Position numbers and translations under genes: made by a program. Shown here piece by piece: positions 35,385 through 44,182 of a stretch of 64,000 nucleotides of DNA; position 1 is the first letter of the stretch; every line of letters begins with the position of its first letter. The DNA lies in the NCBI RefSeq assembly GCF_009720365.1, contig NZ_ML769317.1, forward strand, positions 339,816 through 403,815, given 5' to 3'. The notes under the pieces are model-generated. The model searched no databases. It was given only the letters and a program-made list of their open reading frames with translations, and had not been told where the DNA came from. This DNA comes from Catellatospora paridis (GTDB taxonomy: Bacteria > Actinomycetota > Actinomycetes > Mycobacteriales > Micromonosporaceae).

Positions 35385-37592
35385 ATGCATTCCGGCGCCG
35401 AAGCCGTACTCGCCCTGCGTGCCGGAGGCGCGGCCTTCATCGTCGAGGTGCGCCATCCCACCCCCCGTGTCCTGCACTGGGGCGCGGACCTCGGCGACCC
35501 CGCCGACGGCCGCGGCGACGACCTCCGGCTCACCGCCGAGCCCGCCGTCCTCAACAACTCACCGGACCGGCCCCGGGTCCTGTCCGTCTGGCCCAACGCC
35601 TACGACGGCTGGTCGGGCACCACCGCACAGGCCGGCAACGCGCTCGGACACGCCACCACCCCCCGCCCCGCGCTCGACTCGCACCACCTCGACGTGCCCC
35701 CCGACGGGATCGGCGGCCGGCTCACCTTCCGCTTCCTCGACCAGGTCACCGCCCTGCGCTCCACGATCACCTACGAACTGGACCGGTTCGGCGTGCTCGC
35801 CGTGTCGATGAGCGTGCAACGCGACGCCGCCCTCAACCCGGCGACCGGCGCGACGCCGTACACCCTCGACGGCCTGCTCGCCCTGCTGCCCGTGCCCGAA
35901 CGCGCCACCGACCTGCTCGACTTCACCGGCAAGTGGTGCCGCGAACGCGCCGCCCAGCGCACCCGGTTCGGCTTCGGCACCCACCTGCGCGCCACCCACC
36001 GCGGCAAGCCCGGCCACGACTCGCCCTACCTGCTCGTCGCCGGCACCGAGGCGTTCGGCTTCGGCCACGGCGAGGTCTGGGCCATGCACCTGGCCTGGAG
36101 CGGCGAGCAGCGCTACCTCGCCGAACGCCTGCCCGAGGCCGCCGGCGCGTTCGCCGCCGTCATCGGCGCCGGCGAAGCCCTGCACTCCGGCGAGGTCATC
36201 CTCACCGACGGCGACCGCTACGACGCCCCGACCGTCCTGTTCACCTGGTCCGACGCCGGCATCGACGGCGTCGCCGACCGGCTGCACCGTCGCCTGCGCG
36301 ACCGCCCCCACCATCCGGCGACACCGCGCCCGCTCGTGCTCAACACCTGGGAGGCCGTCTACTTCGACCACGACCTCGACCGGCTCACCCGCCTGGCCGA
36401 ACGGGCCGCCGAGGTCGGCGTCGAACGCATCGTGCTCGACGACGGCTGGTTCCACCGCCGCCGCGACGACACCGCGGGCCTCGGCGACTGGCACGTCGAC
36501 CGCGACGTCTGGCCCGACGGCCTCGACCCGTTCGTCAAGGTCGTACGCGCCCACGGCATGCAGTTCGGGCTCTGGTTCGAACCCGAGATGGTCAACCTCG
36601 ACTCGCAGCTCGCCCGGCGCCATCCGGACTGGATCCTCGGCCCGCGTACCGGCCTCGGCCCCAGCGCCCGCCAGCAGTACGTGCTCGACATAGCCCGCCC
36701 CGAGGCATACGCCTATCTGCTGGCGCAGATCGACGCCCTGGTCCGCGAATACTCGATCGACTACCTCAAGTGGGACCACAACCGCGACCTGCTCGAAGCC
36801 GTCAGCCGGCAGCCCGACGGCGACCGGCCCGGCGTGCGCCGGCAGACCCTCGCGCTCTACCGGCTGCTCGACGAGCTGCGCGCCCGCCACCCCGACCTGG
36901 AGATCGAGACCTGCTCCGGCGGCGGGGGCCGCATCGACCTCGGCATCCTCGACCGCACCGACCGGGTATGGGCCTCCGACTGCAACGACCCCGTCGAACG
37001 CGTCCAGATCGAACGGTGGACCCGCGCCCTCGTACCCCCCGAACTCATCGGCTCGCACCTCGGCGCGGCCCGTGCCCACACCACCTCCCGCACCACCGAC
37101 CTGTCGTTCCGGCTCGTCGCCTCGCTGACCGCCCACGCCGGCATCGAACAGGACCTCACCGCCGCGACCGACGGCGAACTCGCCGCGATCACCGCCTGGT
37201 CACGGCTCTACCGCGAGCTGCGGCCGCTGCTGCACACCGGGCGCGTCGTCAACGCCGACCTGGCCGACGACGCGACCGCGCTGTACGGCACCGTCGCCCA
37301 CGACGGCTCCCGCGCCCTGTTCACCTGGGTCCGGTTCCACACCTCACCGGCCGGACAGGCCGGCCGCGTCCGCTTCCCCGGACTCGACCCCGCCGCCCGC
37401 TACCGCGTCGCCGTCCGCGAAGAGCTCGGCGCGGCAAGCCGCCACCAGGGCCGCGACCCCGAATGGATCACCCGCGCCACGCGCGGACCGATCGAACTCT
37501 CCGGCGCCGTGCTCGCCACCGCGGGCGTGCCGATGCCGACCCTCAACCCCCAGCAGGCCATGCTCCTCGACCTCGAAAGGATCAACCCATGA
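35385..37592 (+). CDS. GH36 alpha-galactosidase, intracellular
   Basis: 735 residues from an ATG with GGAGG upstream; no signal peptide. The N-terminal beta-supersandwich leads to the TIM barrel with VLDDGWFHRRRDDTAGLGDW, GLWFEPEMVN and IDYLKWDHNRD, in which Asp464 is the nucleophile; Asp532 in WASDCNDPVER is the acid/base. The CSGGGGRIDLG motif binds galactose. All family key residues are present. It hydrolyses terminal alpha-galactose from raffinose-type or galactomannan oligosaccharides inside the cell. Its stop overlaps the start of the SGNH gene by 4 bases. Confidence 0.95.
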   Translation: MHSGAEAVLALRAGGAAFIVEVRHPTPRVLHWGADLGDPADGRGDDLRLTAEPAVLNNSPDRPRVLSVWPNAYDGWSGTTAQAGNALGHATTPRPALDSHHLDVPPDGIGGRLTFRFLDQVTALRSTITYELDRFGVLAVSMSVQRDAALNPATGATPYTLDGLLALLPVPERATDLLDFTGKWCRERAAQRTRFGFGTHLRATHRGKPGHDSPYLLVAGTEAFGFGHGEVWAMHLAWSGEQRYLAERLPEAAGAFAAVIGAGEALHSGEVILTDGDRYDAPTVLFTWSDAGIDGVADRLHRRLRDRPHHPATPRPLVLNTWEAVYFDHDLDRLTRLAERAAEVGVERIVLDDGWFHRRRDDTAGLGDWHVDRDVWPDGLDPFVKVVRAHGMQFGLWFEPEMVNLDSQLARRHPDWILGPRTGLGPSARQQYVLDIARPEAYAYLLAQIDALVREYSIDYLKWDHNRDLLEAVSRQPDGDRPGVRRQTLALYRLLDELRARHPDLEIETCSGGGGRIDLGILDRTDRVWASDCNDPVERVQIERWTRALVPPELIGSHLGAARAHTTSRTTDLSFRLVASLTAHAGIEQDLTAATDGELAAITAWSRLYRELRPLLHTGRVVNADLADDATALYGTVAHDGSRALFTWVRFHTSPAGQAGRVRFPGLDPAARYRVAVREELGAASRHQGRDPEWITRATRGPIELSGAVLATAGVPMPTLNPQQAMLLDLERINP

Positions 37593-38197
37593 CCAAGCCG
37601 ACCGTCCTGTTCGCCGGCGACAGCATCACCGACTGCGAACGGCGCGACGACCCCGCCGGGCTCGGCGACGGCTACGTCCTGCGGATCACCCACGCCCTGG
37701 CCGGCCAGGCGCGCTGGATCAACCGCGGGATCAGCGGCAACAGCACCCGCGACCTGCGCGACCGGTGGACCGCCGACGTGCTCGCCGAGCGACCCTCGCT
37801 GGTCAGCATCCTCGTCGGCATCAACGACACCTGGCGGCGCTACGACAGCGGCACCGTGACCACCCCGGCCGACTTCGAAGCGAACTACCGGGCGCTGCTC
37901 GACCCGCTGGCCGCCGACGGCGTCGCACTCGTGCTCGTCGAGCCGTTCCTGCTGCCCGTGCGGGCCGAGCAGGTCGAGTGGCGCGAAGACCTCGAACCGA
38001 AGATCGACATCGTACGGGAGCTCGCCCGCGAGTACGCCGCCGTGCTCGTGCCGGCCGACACCGCCCTCAACGCCGCGGGCGATGCGGCCGGGCTCGCGCC
38101 CGACGGCATCCACCCGAGTCCCCACGGCACCGACCTGCTCGCCAAGCTGTGGCTGGACCACGCGGCACCGCTGCTGACGGCGCTGCCGCCGCGCTGA
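37589..38197 (+). CDS. SGNH/GDSL-family hydrolase, probably an intracellular carbohydrate esterase
   Basis: 202 residues; the ATG overlaps the GH36 stop. Block I VLFAGDSITD carries the nucleophile Ser, block II has NRGISGNSTRDL (Gly), block III ILVGINDTW (Asn) and block V DGIHPSPHG (Asp/His). No signal peptide. The close coupling with an alpha-galactosidase suggests deacetylation of imported acetylated oligosaccharides (galactoglucomannan type); a general lysophospholipase-like esterase is the alternative. Confidence 0.88.
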   Translation: MTKPTVLFAGDSITDCERRDDPAGLGDGYVLRITHALAGQARWINRGISGNSTRDLRDRWTADVLAERPSLVSILVGINDTWRRYDSGTVTTPADFEANYRALLDPLAADGVALVLVEPFLLPVRAEQVEWREDLEPKIDIVRELAREYAAVLVPADTALNAAGDAAGLAPDGIHPSPHGTDLLAKLWLDHAAPLLTALPPR

Positions 38198-38242
38198 ACC
38201 GCCCCTGACCGGTCCGCTCCCGCCACGGTGCCGGACCGCAGG

Positions 38243-38283
38243 CGTCCGCGTCCCGGGACGTGCACCCTCCCGGGACGCGGACG
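38243..38283. terminator. Bidirectional terminator after the SGNH gene
   Basis: Perfect 16-base arms (38243-38258 and 38268-38283) with a 9-base loop, between convergent genes and ending 9 bases from the stop of the leftward AlkC-like gene. Confidence 0.85.
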
Positions 38284-38292
38284 TCGCCGTCC

Positions 38293-39378
38293 TCAGTGGC
38301 CGTCGTGGAGGGTGACCTCGGCGCCGGCCAGCACACGGCCGTTGACCTGAATATCGATGCGGTGCGGTCCCGGGTAGAGCCGGCGCACGCTGACGTGCTG
38401 GAACGTGTGGCGGCGGGTGACCTGGCGGGGGAGCCCGGGCTCGAGATCGGCGGTGGTCAGCTTGAACACCTTCGGCGCGCGGGGCCCGCGCGCTCCCGCA
38501 TGGTGCACGACGTAGTCGACGGCGGCCCGCACGCCGGTGTCGGCGGTGAGCGTGAACGCGATGGTGACCTGCCCGCCGATGGGCAGCGTGCCCGGCGTGA
38601 CGGTCAGGCCGGTGACGGCGACGTCCGCGCCGTGGTCGAAGCCGAGCAGCCCCAGCGCCTCCGGATGACCCTGCTTGACCAGCGAGCGCAGCGCGTGGCG
38701 GATCACCCAGGCGGTGCCGTCGCCACCGGTGGCGGCCCAGCGCCGGGCCGTGGCCAGGGCGACGTCGGGGTGGTCCTTGGTGATGTCGTTGAGGTGGTTG
38801 GCGACCGAGCGGCGGACGTACAGCTCGGGGTCGTCGTGCAGGCGGTCCAGCACCGGGATGGTGACCTGCGGGTCGGCCAGCGTCGGCACTCGCGACGCCC
38901 ACGGCAGCCGGGGCCGGGAGCCTTCCGAGGCCAGCCGCCGCAGGTGCTGGTCGGGGTCGGCGGCCCACACGTGCAGTTGGGCGAGCGTGCGTTCGGGGTG
39001 CGCGGCGAGGTAGGGGCGGATCGCGAACTCGGCGGTGGCGTGCGGGGTCAGCGCGGCGAGGGTGGGCAGCGCGTCGTCGGGGTGGCCGAGGCCGTGCCCG
39101 GCGACGTAGTCGGTGGCGGGCCAGCCGCTCCACATGTCCAGCGGGCTCGCGGCGACGGCCTCGCGCAGGACGCGTGCGGCGTGCGGGAAAGGCTGCGGCA
39201 GGAACGCGGCGAGCTGGGCGGCCACGGCCGACACGCGCTGCTTGAGCGCGAGCGGCTCCAGCCCGCGGCCCGCGGCGGCCGTGAAGTCGGCGGTGGGGAA
39301 CGCGGGGTGGACGCGGGAGACGGCCGCGGCCAGCCGGGCGATGCTGGCGTCGTTGACGTGGTCCTTCAGGTCGGCCAT
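38293..39378 (-). CDS. DNA alkylation repair protein, AlkC-like with C-terminal Ig-like domain
   Basis: 361 residues. Residues ~1-240 are helical HEAT-like repeats with the family pattern YVRRSVANHLNDITKDHPDVALATARRW and TAWVIRHALRSLVKQGHPEAL. The last ~110 residues (ADVAVTGLTVTPGTLPIGGQVTIAF onward) form a beta-sandwich, as in AlkC proteins that carry an Ig-like domain, unlike AlkD. AlkC excises 3-methyladenine and related lesions from DNA. Followed after 147 bases by nothing on its own strand upstream except the SRPBCC gene; no evident operon with repair genes. Confidence 0.82.
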   Translation of the reverse strand: MADLKDHVNDASIARLAAAVSRVHPAFPTADFTAAAGRGLEPLALKQRVSAVAAQLAAFLPQPFPHAARVLREAVAASPLDMWSGWPATDYVAGHGLGHPDDALPTLAALTPHATAEFAIRPYLAAHPERTLAQLHVWAADPDQHLRRLASEGSRPRLPWASRVPTLADPQVTIPVLDRLHDDPELYVRRSVANHLNDITKDHPDVALATARRWAATGGDGTAWVIRHALRSLVKQGHPEALGLLGFDHGADVAVTGLTVTPGTLPIGGQVTIAFTLTADTGVRAAVDYVVHHAGARGPRAPKVFKLTTADLEPGLPRQVTRRHTFQHVSVRRLYPGPHRIDIQVNGRVLAGAEVTLHDGH

Positions 39379-39525
39379 GACGGTTCCGGTTCCCCTTCGT
39401 GCCCTGCGCGGTCCGGCACCCTGGTCGAGCCGGTGCGATCAGTAGACACGACCCCTCTGACATGCTCGAACGCTGCAGTCGGGCGGGCGATCACGGTGGA
39501 CGCGACACCCGCGCCGGGCGGGCGG

Positions 39526-39960
39526 TCAGCGCGGGGCGAAGCGGGCTTCGAGCCGGTCGAGGGTGCGGGTGATCGCCCGGCGGTTGCGGCGCGGGAACCA
39601 GCTGAGGCTGATCAGCAGCGGCACGCGCGCGGTCGACCAGTCGAACTCCTCGGTGACCTGCGTGGTTCCGTCACCGGCCGGTTCCAGCCGCCAGCGCCAG
39701 CGGTGGCCGTTGAAGTGCCGCCACGCGATCAGGCGGCCCTCCTCGAACTCGACCACGGTGTTGAGGATGCGGTAGCCGGCGCCCATGCGCATGTCCATGC
39801 CGAATTTCATGCCCAGCGCCAGCCGGCGAGGGGCGCCCCGGGCGGCCAGCACTGATCCCGACCCGTCGATGAGGGGGTGCTGGGCGGGGTCGGCGAGCAG
39901 TTCAAAAATCTCCTGCGGTGTGGCGGAGACGGTCCGGTTCCCCCGGATGAGGCGGCGCAT
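39526..39960 (-). CDS. SRPBCC (START-like) family protein
   Basis: 144 residues with the helix-grip pattern: MRRLIRGNRTVSATPQEIFELLADPAQHPLIDGSG at the start, a central set of beta strands and the C-terminal helix NRRAITRTLDRLEARF. The family binds hydrophobic ligands or acts as aromatase/cyclase or polyketide-cyclase relatives; small solitary members like this have no assigned role. It diverges from the serine-hydrolase-like gene across 120 bases. Confidence 0.85.
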   Translation of the reverse strand: MRRLIRGNRTVSATPQEIFELLADPAQHPLIDGSGSVLAARGAPRRLALGMKFGMDMRMGAGYRILNTVVEFEEGRLIAWRHFNGHRWRWRLEPAGDGTTQVTEEFDWSTARVPLLISLSWFPRRNRRAITRTLDRLEARFAPR

Positions 39961-40080
39961 CCGCGCACTCTACCGAGGTGCCGCGCGACGCCGGGACCTG
40001 CCGGTTGTCGGACATGCGTGTGCTCGGAGCATTTGCTGATTGCGTGTTTTTCGGCCTTTCTGTCCCTATACGCTCCGGGA

Positions 40081-41328
40081 ATGATTCGGCCAGTTCGTCG
40101 CGCTGCCGCCGCAGGGGCCGTCGCCGTCGTGCTCCTGCTGGGCGCGTGCACGGTGCCCGCGGACGCGGCGACGTCCGCGACGGCGCAGGCGCCCGACGCG
40201 CAGGGGATCGCGAACGTCGTCCGCGCGGCGATGAAGGACCAGTCGCTGCGGGCCGTCATCGTCAAGGTGACCAAGGGCGACCAGGTGGTGACGTCCGAGG
40301 CGTTCGGCGAGTCTCTCGACGGGGTGCCCGCCACCACGGACATGCGTTTCCGCAACGGCGCGGTCGTCTTCGCGTACCTCGGAACCCTGCTGCTGTTGTT
40401 CGTCGAGGAGGGCAAGGCCGCCCTCGACGACACGATCGACCGCTGGATGCCGGAACTGCCCGAGTCCGGCAAGGTCACCCTGAAGATGCTGACCAACCAG
40501 ACCACGGGCTACCCGGACTTCGAGACCGACCCCGGCTGGAACGCGGCCTTCAACGCCGATCCGTTCCAGTCGTGGACGTTCGAGCGGCGGCTGAAGTACG
40601 CGTTCTCCCGGCCCATCCAGTTCGCGCCCGGCGCGAACTGGAGCTACTCGCACACCAACTTCATGATCCTCGGCGAGATCCTTGCGAAGATCGGCGGCAA
40701 GGCGCTCGACGTGCTGCTGCGCGAGAGGGTCATGGAGCCGATGGGGCTGAAGAACACCGTCGGCAGCCAGACCGGGGCCGTCCCGGAGCCGGCGCTGCAC
40801 TCGTACAGCTCGGAACGGCGCGAGGCGCTGGGCGTGCCGCCGAAGACCGCGTTCTACGAGGAGGCCACGTACTGGAACTCCGACTGGGGCACGCCGGTCG
40901 GCGCGAACCAGACGTCGACCATCGACGACCTGGCGACCACCGCGATCGCCGTGGGCACCGGCAAGCTGCTGTCTCAGGCGAGCTATAAGGCGATGACCGA
41001 CCCGAACCTGCTGGGTTTCGGGCAGGCACAGGCCGACTGCGCGCCGTCGTGCTTCAAGCAGATCGTCGGGTACAACTACGGCCTCGGCGTGGTCCGCTCG
41101 GGCGACTGGCTCCTGCAGGATCCGCTGCTCGGCGGCTACAGCGCCACGGAGGCGTACCTGCCGCAGGAGAAGATCGGCATCTCCGTCGCGACCACGTTCC
41201 TGCCGGGCGCGTTCGACTGCAAAGGCGTCTACCCGAACTCCAGCGACACGCTGTTCCGGCTGATCGGCGCGTACGTGGCGCCGGACAACGCCCCGCCGAT
41301 GCCGCCCCCGTACAAGAAGGCCTGCTGA
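40081..41328 (+). CDS. Serine-hydrolase (class C beta-lactamase fold) lipoprotein lacking the catalytic motifs
   Basis: 415 residues from the ATG at 40081; CGGGA precedes it. A lipoprotein signal ends in LLGAC (Cys23). The fold is recognisable from MRFRNGAVVFAYLGTLLLLFVEEGKAALDDTI, which aligns with the active-site segment of class C beta-lactamases and esterases (FRIGSVTKTF type). At the SxxK positions it has Ala94 and Phe97, so both nucleophile and general base are missing. The second motif YxN is Tyr-Ser-His at 189-191, and no KTG or HxG triad is visible near LLGGYSATEAYLP. A sensor, binding or scaffolding role at the outer membrane face is likelier than hydrolysis. Confidence 0.8.
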   Translation: MIRPVRRAAAAGAVAVVLLLGACTVPADAATSATAQAPDAQGIANVVRAAMKDQSLRAVIVKVTKGDQVVTSEAFGESLDGVPATTDMRFRNGAVVFAYLGTLLLLFVEEGKAALDDTIDRWMPELPESGKVTLKMLTNQTTGYPDFETDPGWNAAFNADPFQSWTFERRLKYAFSRPIQFAPGANWSYSHTNFMILGEILAKIGGKALDVLLRERVMEPMGLKNTVGSQTGAVPEPALHSYSSERREALGVPPKTAFYEEATYWNSDWGTPVGANQTSTIDDLATTAIAVGTGKLLSQASYKAMTDPNLLGFGQAQADCAPSCFKQIVGYNYGLGVVRSGDWLLQDPLLGGYSATEAYLPQEKIGISVATTFLPGAFDCKGVYPNSSDTLFRLIGAYVAPDNAPPMPPPYKKAC

Positions 41329-41334
41329 GGCGGA

Positions 41335-42204
41335 TCAGAACAGCGTCAGCGGTTCGGTCGGCGCAGGCTGGGGCAGCGGCCGCAGGTCCGGCACGCGGGC
41401 GCGCACCTCGTCGTGGAAGCGGCGGGCGAGTTCGGGCGCGTCGGCGTTGTCGGGGGTGTGGATGAACACGGTCGGCGAGCGCCCTTCGCGCAGCCAGCCG
41501 GCGACCGTCTCGACCCAGGGCTGCCAGCCCTCGACCGTCGCCGCGGTGTCGTCGCGGCCCAGGTAGCGGATGATCGGCCGGTCGGTGAGCGCGCGGGAGC
41601 GGTGCGGCATGCGCGGCTTCTTGGTCCACGCGTCGCGTTCGGCGTCGCTGGTCGGCGGGGACCGGAAGAACGCGACGGTGTCGAACGAAACCCATTCGGC
41701 GTCCGCCGCGGCGAGCACGTCTTCGAGGGCCCGCGTCGGGCGGGCGTCGTCGAAGAACGCGCGGTGGCGCACCTCGACGGCATACCGGTGGTCGCCGGGC
41801 AGGCGGCGCAGGAACGCCGCTAGCACAGGCACATCGGCCGGGGTGAACGAGCCCGGCAACTGCAGCCAGACGGCGTGGGTGCGCGGGCCGAGCGGTTCGA
41901 TCGCGTCCAGGAAGGCGCGCAGCTCGGTGTCGGCGTCGGTGAGGCGGCGCTCGTGGGTGATCGGCTTGGGCAGCTTGACGACGAACCGGAAGTCCGGGTC
42001 GGTCTGCTGCGCCCAGGAGACCACCGTGCTGCGAGCCGGGGTCGCATAGAAGGTCGTGTTGCCCTCGACCGCGTCGCACCAGCCGGCGTACGCCCGCAGG
42101 CGCTCCTCGGCCGTGCTCGGATGCGGCAGGAAGCGCCCCTGCCACGCCTTGAGGCTCCACATCGCGCAGCCGACGTGCAGGCGTGGAGTGTCCGCGCCGC
42201 TCAC
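41335..42204 (-). CDS. DUF72 (YecE-like) protein
   Basis: 289 residues from a GTG that overlaps the XthA stop by 4 bases. The TIM-barrel DUF72 pattern is clear: LHVGCAMWSLKAWQGRFLP, EGNTTFYATPARSTVVSWAQQ, FRFVVKLPKPITHERRL, VEVRHRAFFDD and FIHTPDNADAPELARR. Function of the family is unknown. The tight coupling with exonuclease III is of interest because it suggests a nucleic-acid-related role. Confidence 0.88.
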   Translation of the reverse strand: MSGADTPRLHVGCAMWSLKAWQGRFLPHPSTAEERLRAYAGWCDAVEGNTTFYATPARSTVVSWAQQTDPDFRFVVKLPKPITHERRLTDADTELRAFLDAIEPLGPRTHAVWLQLPGSFTPADVPVLAAFLRRLPGDHRYAVEVRHRAFFDDARPTRALEDVLAAADAEWVSFDTVAFFRSPPTSDAERDAWTKKPRMPHRSRALTDRPIIRYLGRDDTAATVEGWQPWVETVAGWLREGRSPTVFIHTPDNADAPELARRFHDEVRARVPDLRPLPQPAPTEPLTLF

Positions 42205-43085
42205 TTGTCGTCCGGGGTGGCCGGTGCGGCCTGCGGCAGGCGGGCCTTGCCACGCCGGGCGGCGGGTGCGGACGGCGGCGGCACGACCGGTCCGATGTCG
42301 CCGTCCGGGGCCTCGTCGAGGTCGACGACGACGGGGGCGTGGTCGCTGGGACCGGTGCCCTTGCGGGCGTGCCGGTCCACCCAGGCGGCCTTGACCCGTT
42401 CGGCGACCGGCGTGCCGGCCAGCACCAGGTCGATGCGCATGCCGAGGTCCTGGTGGAACATGCCCGCGCGGTAGTCCCAGTACGAGAAGACCCGCTTGTC
42501 GGGCCAGTGGTCGCGGACGACGTCGTGCAGCCCGGCCGCCTGCAGTTGCGCCAGGGCGGCCCGTTCGGGGGCGGTCACGTGGGTCTGGCCGGCGAACGCG
42601 TCCGGGTCGAACACGTCGGCGTCGGTCGGCGCGATGTTGATGTCCCCGGCCACGATCACGGCGTCCGGACCTGCGGCGACGAGGTCGCGCAGCGCGGCGA
42701 GCCAGGTGAGTTTGTACTGGTAGTGGTCGGAGTCCGGGGTGCGGCCGTTGGGCACGTACACCGAGTGCACGCGGATGCCGCCGCAGGTCGCCGACACCGC
42801 CCGCGCCTCGGGGTGCGGGAAGCCGGGTCCGCCGGGGATGCCGGTCACGACGTCGTCGAGCCCGACCCGGGACAGGATCGCGACTCCGTTCCAACGCGCC
42901 TCGCCGTGCGCCGCGTACTCGTAGCCGCGGTCGGCGAGTTCCTTGCTCAGCAGCTCGGCGAAGGCGGCGTCGGCGAGCTTGGTCTCCTGCAGGCAGACCA
43001 CGTCGGGCCGCCGCTGGTCCAGCCACGGCAGCAACCGGGGTAGCCGCTGCTTGACCGAGTTCACGTTCCAGGTCGTCACCCGCAT
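42201..43085 (-). CDS. xthA: Exodeoxyribonuclease III (AP endonuclease)
   Basis: 294 residues starting MRVTTWNVNSVKQRLPRLL; the frame is open upstream but the fold starts here. Conserved residues of the EEP family are present: Asn in WNVNSVKQR, Glu in QETKLAD, Tyr/His in VYVPNG, Asp-Asn in GDINIAPTD and the catalytic SDHAPVVVD. It cuts at abasic sites and degrades 3' ends in base excision repair. A ~40-residue Pro/Ala-rich C-terminal tail (EAPDGDIGPVVPPPS onward) extends beyond the catalytic domain. It is the upstream partner of the DUF72 gene. Confidence 0.93.
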   Translation of the reverse strand: MRVTTWNVNSVKQRLPRLLPWLDQRRPDVVCLQETKLADAAFAELLSKELADRGYEYAAHGEARWNGVAILSRVGLDDVVTGIPGGPGFPHPEARAVSATCGGIRVHSVYVPNGRTPDSDHYQYKLTWLAALRDLVAAGPDAVIVAGDINIAPTDADVFDPDAFAGQTHVTAPERAALAQLQAAGLHDVVRDHWPDKRVFSYWDYRAGMFHQDLGMRIDLVLAGTPVAERVKAAWVDRHARKGTGPSDHAPVVVDLDEAPDGDIGPVVPPPSAPAARRGKARLPQAAPATPDDK

Positions 43086-43144
43086 TCGATCCACGATATA
43101 CGGGCCGCGACGGCGGCGTACCCGATGGCGGCGGCACACGGAAA

Positions 43145-43172
43145 GCGCGGCGGGGACCAGCCCCCGCCGCGC
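43145..43172 (-). terminator. Terminator after the polyester hydrolase gene
   Basis: Perfect arms GCGCGGCGGGG (43145-43155) and CCCCGCCGCGC (43162-43172) with a 6-base loop, 15 bases beyond the stop of the leftward gene. Confidence 0.8.
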
Positions 43173-43187
43173 GTCCGTGGAGGTGCT

Positions 43188-44060
43188 TCAGCAGGCGTTG
43201 GTGCGGAAGTCCGACACCGCCGTGCCGCTGTAGCCGCAGGTGAACGGCGTGAAGCGGGCGTCCTGGTTGAGCCAGCGCTTGAACCAGGAGACCAGGGCCC
43301 GCGAGGTGGTCGCGTTGGTGGTCTGCGGGAAGAAGTGGCTGGCGCCGTTCAGTTCGACGTAGCTCTTGGACCCGCCGAGGGAGTTGTAGAACGGGATGGA
43401 GTGCGAGCTGACACCGGCGACCGTGTCGCTCTCGCCGCCGATGATCTGCACGGGCTCGTTGACGTTGTTCCAGGTCTTGTCGGAGTTCCACGGCGCGAGC
43501 GGCACGCCGGCCTTGACGTTGCCGGTGGTGTCGGCCGCCAGGGCCTCCAGGGTGCCGCCACCGCCCATGGAGTGGCCGGCGACGCCGCGGCGGCTGCCGT
43601 CGGCGCGGGAGGTGATGGCGCTCGGGGCCGAGTTCACCGCCCAGTTGAGCGCGGCCAGCAGCTGGCTGCCGCGGCTGGCGGGCTGGTCGTAGACGCTGTT
43701 GGTCTCGATGCCGACGACAACGAAGCCCCAGGAGGCCAGGCGCGGGCCGATCCAGCTGATGCTGGACCAGCGGGCGGTGAAGCCCGGGGACACGGCGACT
43801 ACCGGGTAGCGCCCGGCGGTGCTCGGGTAGTAGGCCACGCCGCCGCCGAAGCCGCTGACGAGGCTGGAGATGTTGTAGGTGGACACCGAGAAGCTGCCGT
43901 TGCCGGTGATGTTGGACGAGGTCGGCGCCTGGCCGATCTCGTCGGCGTACGCGGGGGCGCCGGTGCCCAGGGCGGTTCCGGCGGCCAGGGCGGTGGCGAC
44001 GAACGTGGTGGCGATCAGGCGGGTGAGCCGCCGGCGGGGGGACGAGACGGATTGCTGCAC
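43188..44060 (-). CDS. Secreted cutinase / PET-hydrolase-like alpha/beta hydrolase
   Basis: 290 residues with a signal peptide ending near GAPAYADE (residue ~40). The mature part follows the Thermobifida cutinase/IsPETase pattern: oxyanion loop VAVSPGFTARWSS (Phe94), nucleophile Ser164 in AGHSMGGGG, Trp191 in LAPWNSDKTW, Asp212 in GGESDTVAG and His242 in NGASHFFPQ. Cys275 and Cys290 are placed for the conserved C-terminal disulphide. His163 precedes the Ser, as in type I cutinases. It should hydrolyse cutin-like polyesters and short-chain esters; activity on PET is possible for this family but untested here. Monocistronic. Confidence 0.9.
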   Translation of the reverse strand: MQQSVSSPRRRLTRLIATTFVATALAAGTALGTGAPAYADEIGQAPTSSNITGNGSFSVSTYNISSLVSGFGGGVAYYPSTAGRYPVVAVSPGFTARWSSISWIGPRLASWGFVVVGIETNSVYDQPASRGSQLLAALNWAVNSAPSAITSRADGSRRGVAGHSMGGGGTLEALAADTTGNVKAGVPLAPWNSDKTWNNVNEPVQIIGGESDTVAGVSSHSIPFYNSLGGSKSYVELNGASHFFPQTTNATTSRALVSWFKRWLNQDARFTPFTCGYSGTAVSDFRTNAC

Positions 44061-44182
44061 TGTTCCACTCCTGACGGTGAGGAACCAGCTCCCCAGCAGC
44101 GGTGCTGCGGGGGACGGAGAGCTGGTCGATCGAGCAGTGGAGTCAGTTTCATCGATGTTAACGAGACGGGCATCGGCAGAAT

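Noticed and set aside
41335..43491. A single 718-codon protein covering DUF72 and the region upstream
   Set aside because: The upstream part is out of frame with XthA, which is clearly encoded there; the DUF72 domain starts at the GTG overlapping the XthA stop.
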